NCBI GenBank assembly: GCA_012521625.1
Contig: JAAYLY010000160.1
Coordinates: forward strand, 1 to 7,995
Length of the DNA: 7,995 nt
Direction: 5' to 3'
Source of the DNA: Tissierellia bacterium
GTDB lineage: Bacteria; Bacillota; Clostridia; Tissierellales; Tissierellaceae
This document shows positions 1 to 6,700 of the stretch, piece after piece (position 1 is the first letter of the stretch; each line of letters opens with the position of its first letter). A program made the translations under genes and the position numbers. A model generated the notes under the pieces. The model had not been told where the DNA came from. It saw only the letters and a program-made list of their open reading frames with translations, and did not search any database.

Positions 1-13
1 CCTTTGTATGTTT

Positions 14-31
14 TTTTTAGCCAATTAACAT
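14..31. promoter_or_regulatory. weak Rex-like site (speculative)
   Basis: Read as TTTTTAG-CCAA-TTAACAT, this matches the clostridial Rex operator consensus TTGTTAA-N4-TTAACAA, as I remember it, at 11 of 14 specified bases. The right half is nearly perfect (6 of 7) and the left half is weak (5 of 7). The surrounding sequence is very AT-rich, so a match of this quality can arise by chance. It is listed only because a better site lies at 164-181 in the same leader. Confidence 0.18.
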
Positions 32-73
32 TTTAGCAGGTTTATTTCACGAGTGCATTTTATTTTTAGAAAA

Positions 74-115
74 AATAAATGTTAGGGTAAATTATTTTCC
101 ACCCCAACATTTATT
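74..115. repeat. 15-bp inverted repeat in the hyd leader
   Basis: Arms 74-88 (AATAAATGTTAGGGT) and 101-115 (ACCCCAACATTTATT) are complementary at 14 of 15 positions, with one A/C mismatch (84 against 105) and a 12-base AT-rich loop. No T-run follows the right arm, so it does not look like an intrinsic terminator. It lies upstream of the TTGACA hexamer and about 80 bases before the first start codon. It may be an operator for a dimeric regulator or a hairpin in a longer transcript. The repeat is directly visible; its function is not known. Confidence 0.6.
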
Positions 116-131
116 ATAGAACCTTAAAGAA

Positions 132-137
132 TTGACA
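132..137 (+). promoter_or_regulatory. possible -35 hexamer (TTGACA) for the hyd operon
   Basis: A perfect TTGACA consensus hexamer lies 59 bases upstream of the hydC start. At the expected 16-18 base spacing the sequence is around TGCCCA, which is a poor -10. No convincing TATAAT-like partner is visible, so the promoter is incomplete by eye. If it is the -35, transcription would start around 165-170, inside the Rex-like site, which would suit repression. Confidence 0.3.
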
Positions 138-149
138 TAAACAGTTTAT
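137..149. repeat. small perfect palindrome ATAAAC-A-GTTTAT
   Basis: Two perfectly complementary 6-base arms (137-142 and 144-149) surround a single A. The palindrome starts at the last base of the TTGACA hexamer. Its size and position suit a small operator in the promoter spacer, but I do not recognise a regulator with this motif, and short AT-rich palindromes are not rare. Confidence 0.3.
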
Positions 150-163
150 TTTTTTGCCCAACA

Positions 164-181
164 TTGTTAAAAAAATAACTA
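164..181. promoter_or_regulatory. candidate Rex (NADH/NAD+ sensor) operator
   Basis: The sequence TTGTTAA-AAAA-ATAACTA matches the clostridial Rex consensus TTGTTAA-N4-TTAACAA at 12 of 14 specified bases. The left half is perfect, and the core GTTA...TAAC is symmetric. The site ends 3 bases before the hydC Shine-Dalgarno, where a bound repressor would block initiation or early elongation. Rex senses the NADH/NAD+ ratio and is known to control fermentation and hydrogenase genes in Clostridia, so an NAD-linked hydrogenase operon is an expected target. Regulation here is inferred from motif and context. Confidence 0.5.
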
Positions 182-196
182 AATAGGAGGGTCCTT

Positions 197-697
197 ATGG
201 TTGTTACTACTACTGATGTAATGGAAACTGTAGATAAGATCCTAGAGGAACATGGTACAGATCAATCTGCAATTATAGCTATCTTACAAAGCATACAAAA
301 AGTATACAGGTATTTACCGGAGGAGGCGCTTACATACCTAGCAGAGAGGATGGATATTAGTGCGTCCAAGATCTATGGTATCGCCACCTTCTATGAGAAC
401 TTTTCCTTAGAGCCTAAGGGTAAGCATATTATCAAAATCTGCGACGGTACTGCCTGCCATATACGCAAATCCCAACCTATACTAGATGCCTTAAGAAAGG
501 AACTATCCCTTCATGAGGGTAAGAATACTACCGATGACCTATTGATTACAGTAGAGATGGTATCCTGCCTTGGGGCTTGTAGTTTAGCACCAGTAGTCAA
601 TGTGGACGGGGTAGTCTATGCTAAGATGACTCCAGCCAAGGCCACAGAATTAGTCAGAAAGCTAAGGGAGGGAAGCTTAGATGAAGATAAGAACTAG
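197..697 (+). CDS. hydC: NAD-linked [FeFe] hydrogenase subunit HydC (NuoE-like, [2Fe-2S])
   Basis: This 166-residue cytoplasmic protein is the small electron-transfer subunit of the trimeric HydABC hydrogenase, homologous to complex I NuoE. An N-terminal helical part (about residues 5-65, including a YLPEEAL segment and IYGIATFYENF) precedes a thioredoxin-fold ferredoxin domain. That domain ligates one [2Fe-2S] cluster through Cys82, Cys87, Cys124 and Cys128, the C-x4-C...C-x3-C pattern of the family. Length is typical. The start is fixed by AGGAGG at 185-190, 6 bases before the ATG. It is the first gene of the operon, and its last 17 bases overlap hydB. NuoE-like proteins also occur in formate dehydrogenases and complex I, but the adjacent hydB and hydA settle the assignment. 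Confidence 0.95.
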   Translation: MVVTTTDVMETVDKILEEHGTDQSAIIAILQSIQKVYRYLPEEALTYLAERMDISASKIYGIATFYENFSLEPKGKHIIKICDGTACHIRKSQPILDALRKELSLHEGKNTTDDLLITVEMVSCLGACSLAPVVNVDGVVYAKMTPAKATELVRKLREGSLDEDKN

Positions 698-2552
698 TGA
701 GGAATTATTCCAACTTCATAATAGATTTAAGGGAGAGTTAGAAAACCAAAGAAAGCAAATTGTAGTCTGTGCTGGTACCGGCTGTGTAGCCAGCGGGGCC
801 TTAGATATATATGAGGAATTTAAAAGGTTAATAGAGGAAAAGGGCTTAAGCAGTAAGGCTGAAGTTGTAAAGGAAGTAGAGGATGTAACAGTTAAAAAGA
901 GCGGTTGCCCAGGCCTTTGTGAAGCTGGTCCCTTAGTAAGGGTAGAGCCAGGTGATATCCTATACACCAAGGTTAAGGTGGAGGACTGTAAGGATATAAT
1001 AGAGGAGACCTTTATCAAGGACAAGACCCTAGACAGGCTTCTATTTACTAAAGAAGACCAGGTCTATAGCTCAAGAAAGACCATCCCCTTTTATACTAAC
1101 CAAACTAGATTGGTTCTAGAGGACTGTGGTGAAATCGATCCGGAATCCATAGAGGAATACATAGCCCATGGGGGATATTTAGCCCTAGCCAAGGCCTTAA
1201 ATGAGATGAGTCCAAAGGATGTTTGCGATGAGGTTTTAAAAGCTAACCTAAGGGGTAGAGGGGGCGGAGGCTTCCCAGCAGGTAAGAAGTGGTCCCAGGT
1301 ATTATCTTATGAGTCAGATATGAAATACGTAATCTGCAACGGAGACGAGGGGGACCCGGGAGCCTTTATGGACATGTGTATCATGGAGGGTCTTCCCCAT
1401 GCAGTTATAGAGGGGATGATTATAGCTGCCTATGCTACCAAGGCTAGGGAAGGATACATCTATGTTAGGGCAGAATATCCATTGGCTGTTAAGAGGCTGA
1501 CTCAGGCCATAAAGGAGGCCAGGGAATATGGCCTACTAGGTGAAAACATCCTAGGATCTGACCTTAGCTTCGATATCCATATAAACCAAGGAGCTGGAGC
1601 CTTCGTCTGTGGAGAGGGTAGTGCCCTTATTGCCTCCATCGAGGGTGAAAGGGGAATGCCTAGGGTTAAGGCCAAGAGGACTGTAGAGGAGGGCCTATGG
1701 AAGAAGCCTACAGTTTTAAATAACGTGGAGACCTTTGCCAACGTAAGGTACATCATCCAAAGGGGAGCCGACTGGTTCAGAACCATCGGAACGGAAAACA
1801 GCCCAGGAACTAAGGCCTTCTCCGTAACAGGTAGCGTCAACACTACCGGGGTAGTAGAGGTGCCCATGGGTATCACCCTAAGGGAGATTATATTCGACAT
1901 TTGCGGTGGTATTAAGGACGGTAGGGACTTTAAGGCCATCCAAATTGGCGGTCCGTCAGGAGGCTGCTTAACGGCAGAACACCTGGATATGCCACTGGAC
2001 TTCGACTCCTTAACGGAAGTAGGAGCCATGATCGGGTCTGGCGGTATGGTGGTCATGGACCAGGATACTTGTATAGTAGAAGTGGCTAGGTTCTTCATGA
2101 ACTTTACCCAAAATGAATCCTGCGGTAAGTGTGTCCCTTGTAGGGAAGGAACTAAGAGGATGCTGGAGATCATGGAAAAGATTGTAGGAGGCCAGGCCAC
2201 TATGAAGGATTTGGAAATCTTGGAGGAGTTAGGCCATGTGGTTACGGAAACATCCCTATGTGGACTAGGAAAGACTGCCGCCAATCCAGTTCTAAGTACC
2301 CTTAAATACTTCAGGGATGAATATATTGAACATATAGTGGATAAGAAGTGTAGGGCAGGAGTATGTGAGGCCCTTAAGACTATTAGGATAAGACCAGAAT
2401 TATGTAAGGGCTGCAGCAAGTGTGCTAGGATTTGTCCTGTTGATGCCATAGAAGGAAAGCTTAAGGAACCATACGTCATCAATGTGGAAAAATGTATTAA
2501 ATGTGGGGCTTGTATAGAATCATGTGCATTCCAGGCCATAGAGGAGGTATAA
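681..2552 (+). CDS. hydB: NAD-linked [FeFe] hydrogenase flavoprotein subunit HydB (NuoF-like)
   Basis: This 623-residue subunit binds FMN and NAD(H) and is where NAD+/NADH and, in bifurcating relatives, ferredoxin exchange electrons with the complex. The domains are: an N-terminal thioredoxin-like [2Fe-2S] domain (Cys30, Cys35, Cys76, Cys80); a NuoF FMN/NADH domain (glycine-rich loop GRGGGGFPAGKKW at 192-204, NGDEGDPGAF at 220-229); an SLBB-type region (about 375-430); a NuoF [4Fe-4S] site (Cys481, Cys484, Cys487, Cys527); and a C-terminal 2x[4Fe-4S] ferredoxin domain (Cys575/578/581/585 and Cys605/608/611/615). Cys464, His551, Cys557 and Cys562 could form the extra metal site reported in HydABC structures. 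This full set separates HydB from plain NuoF, which lacks both end domains. The ATG follows AGGGAGGG (665-672) inside hydC. Confidence 0.96.
   Translation: MKIRTSEELFQLHNRFKGELENQRKQIVVCAGTGCVASGALDIYEEFKRLIEEKGLSSKAEVVKEVEDVTVKKSGCPGLCEAGPLVRVEPGDILYTKVKVEDCKDIIEETFIKDKTLDRLLFTKEDQVYSSRKTIPFYTNQTRLVLEDCGEIDPESIEEYIAHGGYLALAKALNEMSPKDVCDEVLKANLRGRGGGGFPAGKKWSQVLSYESDMKYVICNGDEGDPGAFMDMCIMEGLPHAVIEGMIIAAYATKAREGYIYVRAEYPLAVKRLTQAIKEAREYGLLGENILGSDLSFDIHINQGAGAFVCGEGSALIASIEGERGMPRVKAKRTVEEGLWKKPTVLNNVETFANVRYIIQRGADWFRTIGTENSPGTKAFSVTGSVNTTGVVEVPMGITLREIIFDICGGIKDGRDFKAIQIGGPSGGCLTAEHLDMPLDFDSLTEVGAMIGSGGMVVMDQDTCIVEVARFFMNFTQNESCGKCVPCREGTKRMLEIMEKIVGGQATMKDLEILEELGHVVTETSLCGLGKTAANPVLSTLKYFRDEYIEHIVDKKCRAGVCEALKTIRIRPELCKGCSKCARICPVDAIEGKLKEPYVINVEKCIKCGACIESCAFQAIEEV
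2541..2548 (+). promoter_or_regulatory. hydA ribosome binding site inside the hydB end
   Basis: GAGGAGGT is a near-perfect Shine-Dalgarno sequence that also encodes the last residues of HydB (Glu-Glu-Val). It lies 7 bases before the hydA ATG. Ribosomes finishing hydB therefore cover the hydA initiation site, which favours coupled synthesis of the two large subunits. Confidence 0.8.
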
Positions 2553-2555
2553 ATT

Positions 2556-4262
2556 ATGGGAATAATGATTATAGATAATAAGAAAGTAGAATTTACCGAT
2601 GAAAAAAATGTCCTAGAAGTGGTAAGAAAAGCTGGTATAGATCTACCAACCTTCTGCTACCATTCAGAACTTAGTATCTATGGTGCGTGTAGAATGTGCA
2701 TAGTTGAAGACGATAGGGGCAAGATCTTTGCCTCCTGTGCACAGCTGCCTAAGGACGGCATGGTCATATACACCCAGACTCCTAAGCTTAGGAAGTACAG
2801 AAAGACCATCTTGGAACTTTTACTGGCCAACCATGAAAGGGATTGTACGTCCTGTAATATAACTGGTAGGTGTACCCTTAGGAAATTAGCCCATAGGTTT
2901 GGAATAGATGATGTTAGATTTGGAGAATTAGACGAGAAGCTGCCTATAGACGATTCCAGCCACAGCATCGTTAGGAATCCTAATAAGTGTATTTACTGTG
3001 GTGACTGTGTAAGGGTATGTGACGAAGTCCAAGGCTTAGGAATCTTAAGCTTTACCCACAGGGGTTCCGATTTAAGGATATCCCCAGCCTTCGATAAAAG
3101 CCTTAGTGAAGTGGAATGTGTCAACTGTGGCCAGTGTAGGACGGCTTGTCCCACAGGGGCCATCACCGTTAAGGACGATAGGGAGAGGTTCTGGGATGCC
3201 CTACTAGACAAGGATACCAGGGTAGTGGCTCAGATAGCACCAGCCGTCAGGGTAGCCCTTGGGGAAAGGTTCGGTCTAGAGGCAGGAACTATCACTATCG
3301 GTAAGATTGTAGCTGCCCTTAAGATGATGGGTGTAGATGAGGTATACGACACAGGCTTTGCAGCTGATATTACCGTCATAGAAGAAAGTGAAGAGTTTGT
3401 GGAAAGGCTAAAATCAAACCAAGATCTACCACTCTTTACATCCTGCTGCCCAGCTTGGGTTAAGTTTGCAGAGTATAGGTATCCAGAACTGGTGGATAAT
3501 ATTTCCTCCTGCAAATCACCTCAACAGATGTTTGGAGCAGTAGTCAAGGAATACTATAGGAAGAAGGATGAGGAAGACGGCAAAAAGACGGTAATGGTAT
3601 CCATCATGCCTTGTACGGCCAAGAAGGCTGAAGCAGCCAGGGAAGAATTTGTAAACAATGGAGTTAGGGATGTAGATATAGTCATAACTACCAATGAATT
3701 GGCTAGGCTAATAGTAGAGATGGGAATAGTCTTCGATGAACTGGAAGATCAATCCCTAGATATGCCCTTCGGCTTGGCCAGCGGCTCTGGGGTTATCTTC
3801 GGTACCACCGGTGGAGTTACTGAAGCGGTAGTCATGAGGCTTCTAAAGGATAAGCCTGACCATACGGAAAAGCAGGTAATCTTTAATGAAGTAAGGGGCC
3901 TAGACAATATCAAGGAAGCAAGCTTCAATGTAGACGGCAGGGAGGTTAGGGTGGCCATAGTCCACGGCCTTAAAAATGCCGATAATCTGATTAAAATGAT
4001 CAAGGCCGGGGAGAAGCACTATGACTTTATAGAGGTTATGGCCTGCCCAGGCGGCTGTGTATCTGGCGGAGGTCAGCCGGCACCAATAGATAGTGAAATT
4101 AGGGCCAAGAGGGCCAGCGGCCTGTATAGAATCGACAGGAAATCCTTCATCAAGAGTTCTGAACTCAACCCACTGGTTACAGAGCTATTTGAAGATTTCT
4201 TAAAGGACAAGAAGGAAATACTACATGTCCATAAAAATTCAGAGGTTTCATATGGTCAATAA
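2556..4262 (+). CDS. hydA: [FeFe] hydrogenase catalytic subunit HydA (group A, H-cluster)
   Basis: This 568-residue catalytic subunit makes or oxidises H2 at the H-cluster. The domains are: an N-terminal [2Fe-2S] domain (Cys34, Cys45, Cys48, Cys61); a His-ligated [4Fe-4S] site (His93, Cys97, Cys100, Cys106); a 2x[4Fe-4S] ferredoxin domain (Cys145/148/151/155 and Cys188/191/194/198); and the H-domain. The signatures are L1 TSCCPAW (295-301), L2 MPCTAKKAE (351-359) and L3 from Glu493 through MACPGGC (495-501) to the GGGQP stretch. Cys298, Cys353, Cys497 and Cys501 should hold the [4Fe-4S] part, and Cys297 is the proton-relay cysteine. By alignment from memory to clostridial CpI, the proton path residues Glu277, Glu280, Ser317 and the H-cluster-contacting Lys356 are kept, so it should be active. 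It lacks the extra C-terminal [2Fe-2S] domain of the longer Thermotoga HydA. No signal peptide is visible, so it is cytoplasmic. Confidence 0.97.
   Translation: MGIMIIDNKKVEFTDEKNVLEVVRKAGIDLPTFCYHSELSIYGACRMCIVEDDRGKIFASCAQLPKDGMVIYTQTPKLRKYRKTILELLLANHERDCTSCNITGRCTLRKLAHRFGIDDVRFGELDEKLPIDDSSHSIVRNPNKCIYCGDCVRVCDEVQGLGILSFTHRGSDLRISPAFDKSLSEVECVNCGQCRTACPTGAITVKDDRERFWDALLDKDTRVVAQIAPAVRVALGERFGLEAGTITIGKIVAALKMMGVDEVYDTGFAADITVIEESEEFVERLKSNQDLPLFTSCCPAWVKFAEYRYPELVDNISSCKSPQQMFGAVVKEYYRKKDEEDGKKTVMVSIMPCTAKKAEAAREEFVNNGVRDVDIVITTNELARLIVEMGIVFDELEDQSLDMPFGLASGSGVIFGTTGGVTEAVVMRLLKDKPDHTEKQVIFNEVRGLDNIKEASFNVDGREVRVAIVHGLKNADNLIKMIKAGEKHYDFIEVMACPGGCVSGGGQPAPIDSEIRAKRASGLYRIDRKSFIKSSELNPLVTELFEDFLKDKKEILHVHKNSEVSYGQ
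4241..4245 (+). promoter_or_regulatory. likely hydE ribosome binding site
   Basis: AGAGG lies 6 bases before the ATG at 4252, inside the end of hydA. A competing start at 4225 has GAAGGA (4211-4216) 8 bases ahead of it. The two sites are of similar strength. I prefer 4252 because it gives a shorter overlap with hydA and an N-terminus closer to the usual HydE length. Confidence 0.45.
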
Positions 4263-5322
4263 AAAATATCTCTTTAAGTATTTGATCGATAAGCTATATG
4301 AAAAAAACTATTTAAACTTAGATGAGCTAGTCTTTATCCTAGACAATGTCCATATCTATGGTAGGGAATATCTGATGGAAAAAGCCGACGAAACAAGAAG
4401 GCGTTATTACGGTAGAAAGGTCTACCTAAGGGGGTTAATTGAGGTTAGCAACTACTGTAGGCGGCAGTGTAAATACTGTGGCATTAACGCCCTAAATAAG
4501 AAGGTCCATAGATATAGGCTTACTAAGGAAGAGATCTTAAGACGCTGCCAAGTTGGTTATGAATTAGGCTTTAGGACCTTCGTCCTCCAAGGGGGAGAAG
4601 ATAGCTACTATAGCGATAATTTCCTGGTAGATCTTATAGGAGAGATTAAAGATAGGTATAAGGATGCAGCCCTTACCCTTTCCCTGGGGGAGAGGTCCTA
4701 TGAATCCTATAAAAGCTTATACATGGCCGGAGCGGATAGGTATCTGCTCCGCCATGAAACTATAAACAGGGAACTTTTCGAAGAGATTCATATAAATTCT
4801 AACTATGATGAGCGGATAGAAGCCCTATGGAACTTAAAGGAAATTGGATATCAGGTGGGGGCAGGTTTTATGGTGGGGATTCCCAAGCAGACTAAGGAAG
4901 ACCTGGCTAGAGATTTACTCTTCCTAAAGGAGTTGGAGCCTGAAATGGTAGGCATAGGTCCCTTTATCCCCCATAGGGACACCATCTATAGGGATGAAAG
5001 GCCTGGCACCTTAGAGGATACTATCACCCTGCTTGCATTAACTAGACTTTTCCTACCTAAGGCCTTGATTCCAGCCACTACAGCCTTAGCCAGTATCCAC
5101 CCCCATGGTAGGGAGCTGGGCCTAAGGGCCGGGGCCAATGTGGTTATGCCTAACCTTTCCCCACCAGATGTAAGGAAGGATTACAGCCTATACGACGGAA
5201 AGGTCAGTACAGGATACGAAGCAGCAGAATTCAGGAAAGAGTTGGAAGAGAGCATCGGAAGAATAGGTTATGCAGTAGATATGTCAAGAGGTGATTATAT
5301 AGAATGGGAGAGAGCATTATAA
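4252..5322 (+). CDS. hydE: [FeFe] hydrogenase H-cluster maturase HydE (radical SAM)
   Basis: HydE is a radical SAM enzyme that helps build the organometallic precursor of the H-cluster diiron site. In current models it acts on the iron-cysteine complex made by HydG. From this start it is 356 residues (365 from the alternative ATG at 4225). The radical SAM [4Fe-4S] motif CxxxCxxC is Cys69, Cys73 and Cys76, preceded by IEVSNYC. Further TIM-barrel landmarks are LQGGED (112-117), SLGE (144-147), RHET (167-170), GAGFMVGIP (203-211) and GIGPFIPH (234-241), all characteristic of HydE. The auxiliary C-terminal cysteines of Thermotoga HydE are absent, as in many HydE proteins. BioB and PylB share the fold, but these motifs plus adjacent hydA and hydG make HydE clear. 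It overlaps hydA by 11 bases and hydG by 19. Confidence 0.94.
   Translation: MVNKKYLFKYLIDKLYEKNYLNLDELVFILDNVHIYGREYLMEKADETRRRYYGRKVYLRGLIEVSNYCRRQCKYCGINALNKKVHRYRLTKEEILRRCQVGYELGFRTFVLQGGEDSYYSDNFLVDLIGEIKDRYKDAALTLSLGERSYESYKSLYMAGADRYLLRHETINRELFEEIHINSNYDERIEALWNLKEIGYQVGAGFMVGIPKQTKEDLARDLLFLKELEPEMVGIGPFIPHRDTIYRDERPGTLEDTITLLALTRLFLPKALIPATTALASIHPHGRELGLRAGANVVMPNLSPPDVRKDYSLYDGKVSTGYEAAEFRKELEESIGRIGYAVDMSRGDYIEWERAL
5287..5295 (+). promoter_or_regulatory. hydG ribosome binding site inside hydE
   Basis: AGAGGTGAT closely matches the 16S-complementary AGGAGGTGAT and sits 8 bases before the hydG ATG. It lies wholly within hydE codons and decides the hydG start, producing the 19-base overlap of the two genes. 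Confidence 0.75.
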
Positions 5323-6689
5323 TTTATGAGGATTATATCCATGAACTGTTGGAGATGACTAAGAATCCCAGCAGGGAGGAAGTAGATAGGGTCTTGGAAA
5401 GGGCCAAGAACTGTATAGCCTTAAGCCATAAGGACATAGCCACCCTCCTACAGGTGGACGACAAGGAAGTGATGGAGGAAGTCTTTAAAATAGCAGGCCA
5501 GGTTAAAAGGAAGATCTATGGCAACCGGATAGTCATCTTCGCCCCCCTTTATTTAAGCAGCTATTGTATAAACAACTGCCTATACTGTGGATATAAGCAG
5601 GAAAATCAAATGCCTAGGAAGAAGCTTACCATGGAGGAGATTCGGGAAGAGGTTATGGCCTTAGAGGAGATGGGCCATAAGAGGTTGGCCTTAGAGGCCG
5701 GAGAGGACCCAGTCAACTGCGATATAGACTATATAGTAGATGCCATAAGGACCGTTTACGACACCTACAATAAGAAGGGCAACATCCGCAGGGTTAATGT
5801 CAACATAGCAGCCACCACGGTGGAAAACTATAAAAAGTTGAAGGAGGCAGGCATAGGTACCTATATCCTATTCCAGGAGACATATCACAAGCCAACCTAT
5901 GAAGCCATGCACTTAAGCGGACCTAAGAAGGACTATAATTACCACCTAACAGCCTTCAACCGGGCTATGGAAGCTGGAATAGATGATGTGGGAGCAGGAG
6001 TATTGTTCGGCCTTTATGACTATAAGTTTGAAGTCTTGGGACTAATGCTCCATAATGAGTACTTAGAGAGGAATTACGGAGTAGGCTTCCATACCATATC
6101 CGTACCAAGGCTAAAGCCGGCCAGGGGAATGAAGGTTGAGGACTTCCCTTATCTAGTTAACGATGAGGAATTTAAGAAGATCGTAGCCATCCTAAGGCTG
6201 GCGGTACCCTTTACTGGAATAATCCTATCTACCAGGGAGACCCATGAGATGAGAAGGGAGGTCATTGAGTACGGCGTATCCCAGATCAGCGCAGGCTCCT
6301 GTACTGGAGTTGGCGGCTATAGGAAGGGGGAGGAGAAGAACACCCCCCAATTTAAGGTGGGAGATACTAGAAGGCCAATAGAGGTTTTGAAGGAGTTGCT
6401 GGAAGATGGCCATATTCCATCCTACTGCACCGCCTGCTACAGGATGGGGAGGACTGGAGATAGGTTTATGGAGCTGGCTAAAAGCGGTCAAATCCAATAT
6501 GTCTGCCAGCCCAATGCCCTCATGACCCTGACGGAATATGCCATAGATTATGGGGATGAGGAATTTAAAGAGGCGGTAGATAGGATTATAGAAAGGGAAG
6601 CCCTAAATATTAAAGATTCAAAGATTAGGGAAAGCTTACTTAATAATATAGATAGGATTAAGGCAGGAGAAAGAGACCTATACTTTTAA
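5304..6689 (+). CDS. hydG: [FeFe] hydrogenase maturase HydG (radical SAM tyrosine lyase)
   Basis: HydG cleaves tyrosine to p-cresol and dehydroglycine and converts the latter into the CO and CN- ligands of the H-cluster, delivered as an iron-cysteine synthon. The protein has 461 residues, the usual size. The radical SAM motif CxxxCxxC is Cys88, Cys92 and Cys95. The C-terminal auxiliary-cluster motif C-x2-C-x22-C, which distinguishes HydG from the tyrosine lyase ThiH, is intact at Cys375, Cys378 and Cys401. His263 in the NYGVGFHTIS segment fits the ligand of the extra dangler iron. The ATG at 5304 follows AGAGGTGAT (5287-5295) at 8 bases, a strong Shine-Dalgarno inside hydE. The reading frames overlap by 19 bases, so coupled translation is likely. 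Confidence 0.96.
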   Translation: MGESIIIYEDYIHELLEMTKNPSREEVDRVLERAKNCIALSHKDIATLLQVDDKEVMEEVFKIAGQVKRKIYGNRIVIFAPLYLSSYCINNCLYCGYKQENQMPRKKLTMEEIREEVMALEEMGHKRLALEAGEDPVNCDIDYIVDAIRTVYDTYNKKGNIRRVNVNIAATTVENYKKLKEAGIGTYILFQETYHKPTYEAMHLSGPKKDYNYHLTAFNRAMEAGIDDVGAGVLFGLYDYKFEVLGLMLHNEYLERNYGVGFHTISVPRLKPARGMKVEDFPYLVNDEEFKKIVAILRLAVPFTGIILSTRETHEMRREVIEYGVSQISAGSCTGVGGYRKGEEKNTPQFKVGDTRRPIEVLKELLEDGHIPSYCTACYRMGRTGDRFMELAKSGQIQYVCQPNALMTLTEYAIDYGDEEFKEAVDRIIEREALNIKDSKIRESLLNNIDRIKAGERDLYF

Positions 6690-6700
6690 AGGAGAGTAGT

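Noticed and set aside
11..18. T-run as the tail of a terminator from an upstream gene
   Set aside because: Eight T residues are present, but no GC-rich stem can be seen in the ten bases before them; any stem would lie outside the window.
74..115. Inverted repeat as a rho-independent terminator
   Set aside because: The loop is long (12 bases), the outer stem is mostly A-T, and no T-run follows the right arm.
716..1024. Minus-strand open frame opposite the HydB N-terminal domain
   Set aside because: It lies wholly inside hydB, has no family features, and its composition is that of an antisense shadow.
1502..2539. Long (345-codon) open frame on the minus strand opposite hydB
   Set aside because: It is the mirror of a region coding for conserved NuoF motifs. 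It has no Shine-Dalgarno upstream (the minus strand reads CCTCCT there), and its translation has no recognisable domain. Its openness follows from hydB codon bias.
197..2552. Complex I NuoE/NuoF or formate dehydrogenase diaphorase subunits instead of HydC/HydB
   Set aside because: HydB has both the N-terminal [2Fe-2S] and C-terminal 2x[4Fe-4S] domains, and the adjoining gene is an H-cluster hydrogenase followed by its maturases.
2678..4003. Four shorter minus-strand open frames opposite hydA
   Set aside because: All overlap sequence coding for conserved Fe-S and H-cluster motifs, and none gives a recognisable protein.
2556..4262. Sensory or inactive [FeFe] hydrogenase paralogue
   Set aside because: The proton-relay cysteine, all H-cluster ligands and the acidic/serine proton path are present, and there is no PAS or other sensory domain.
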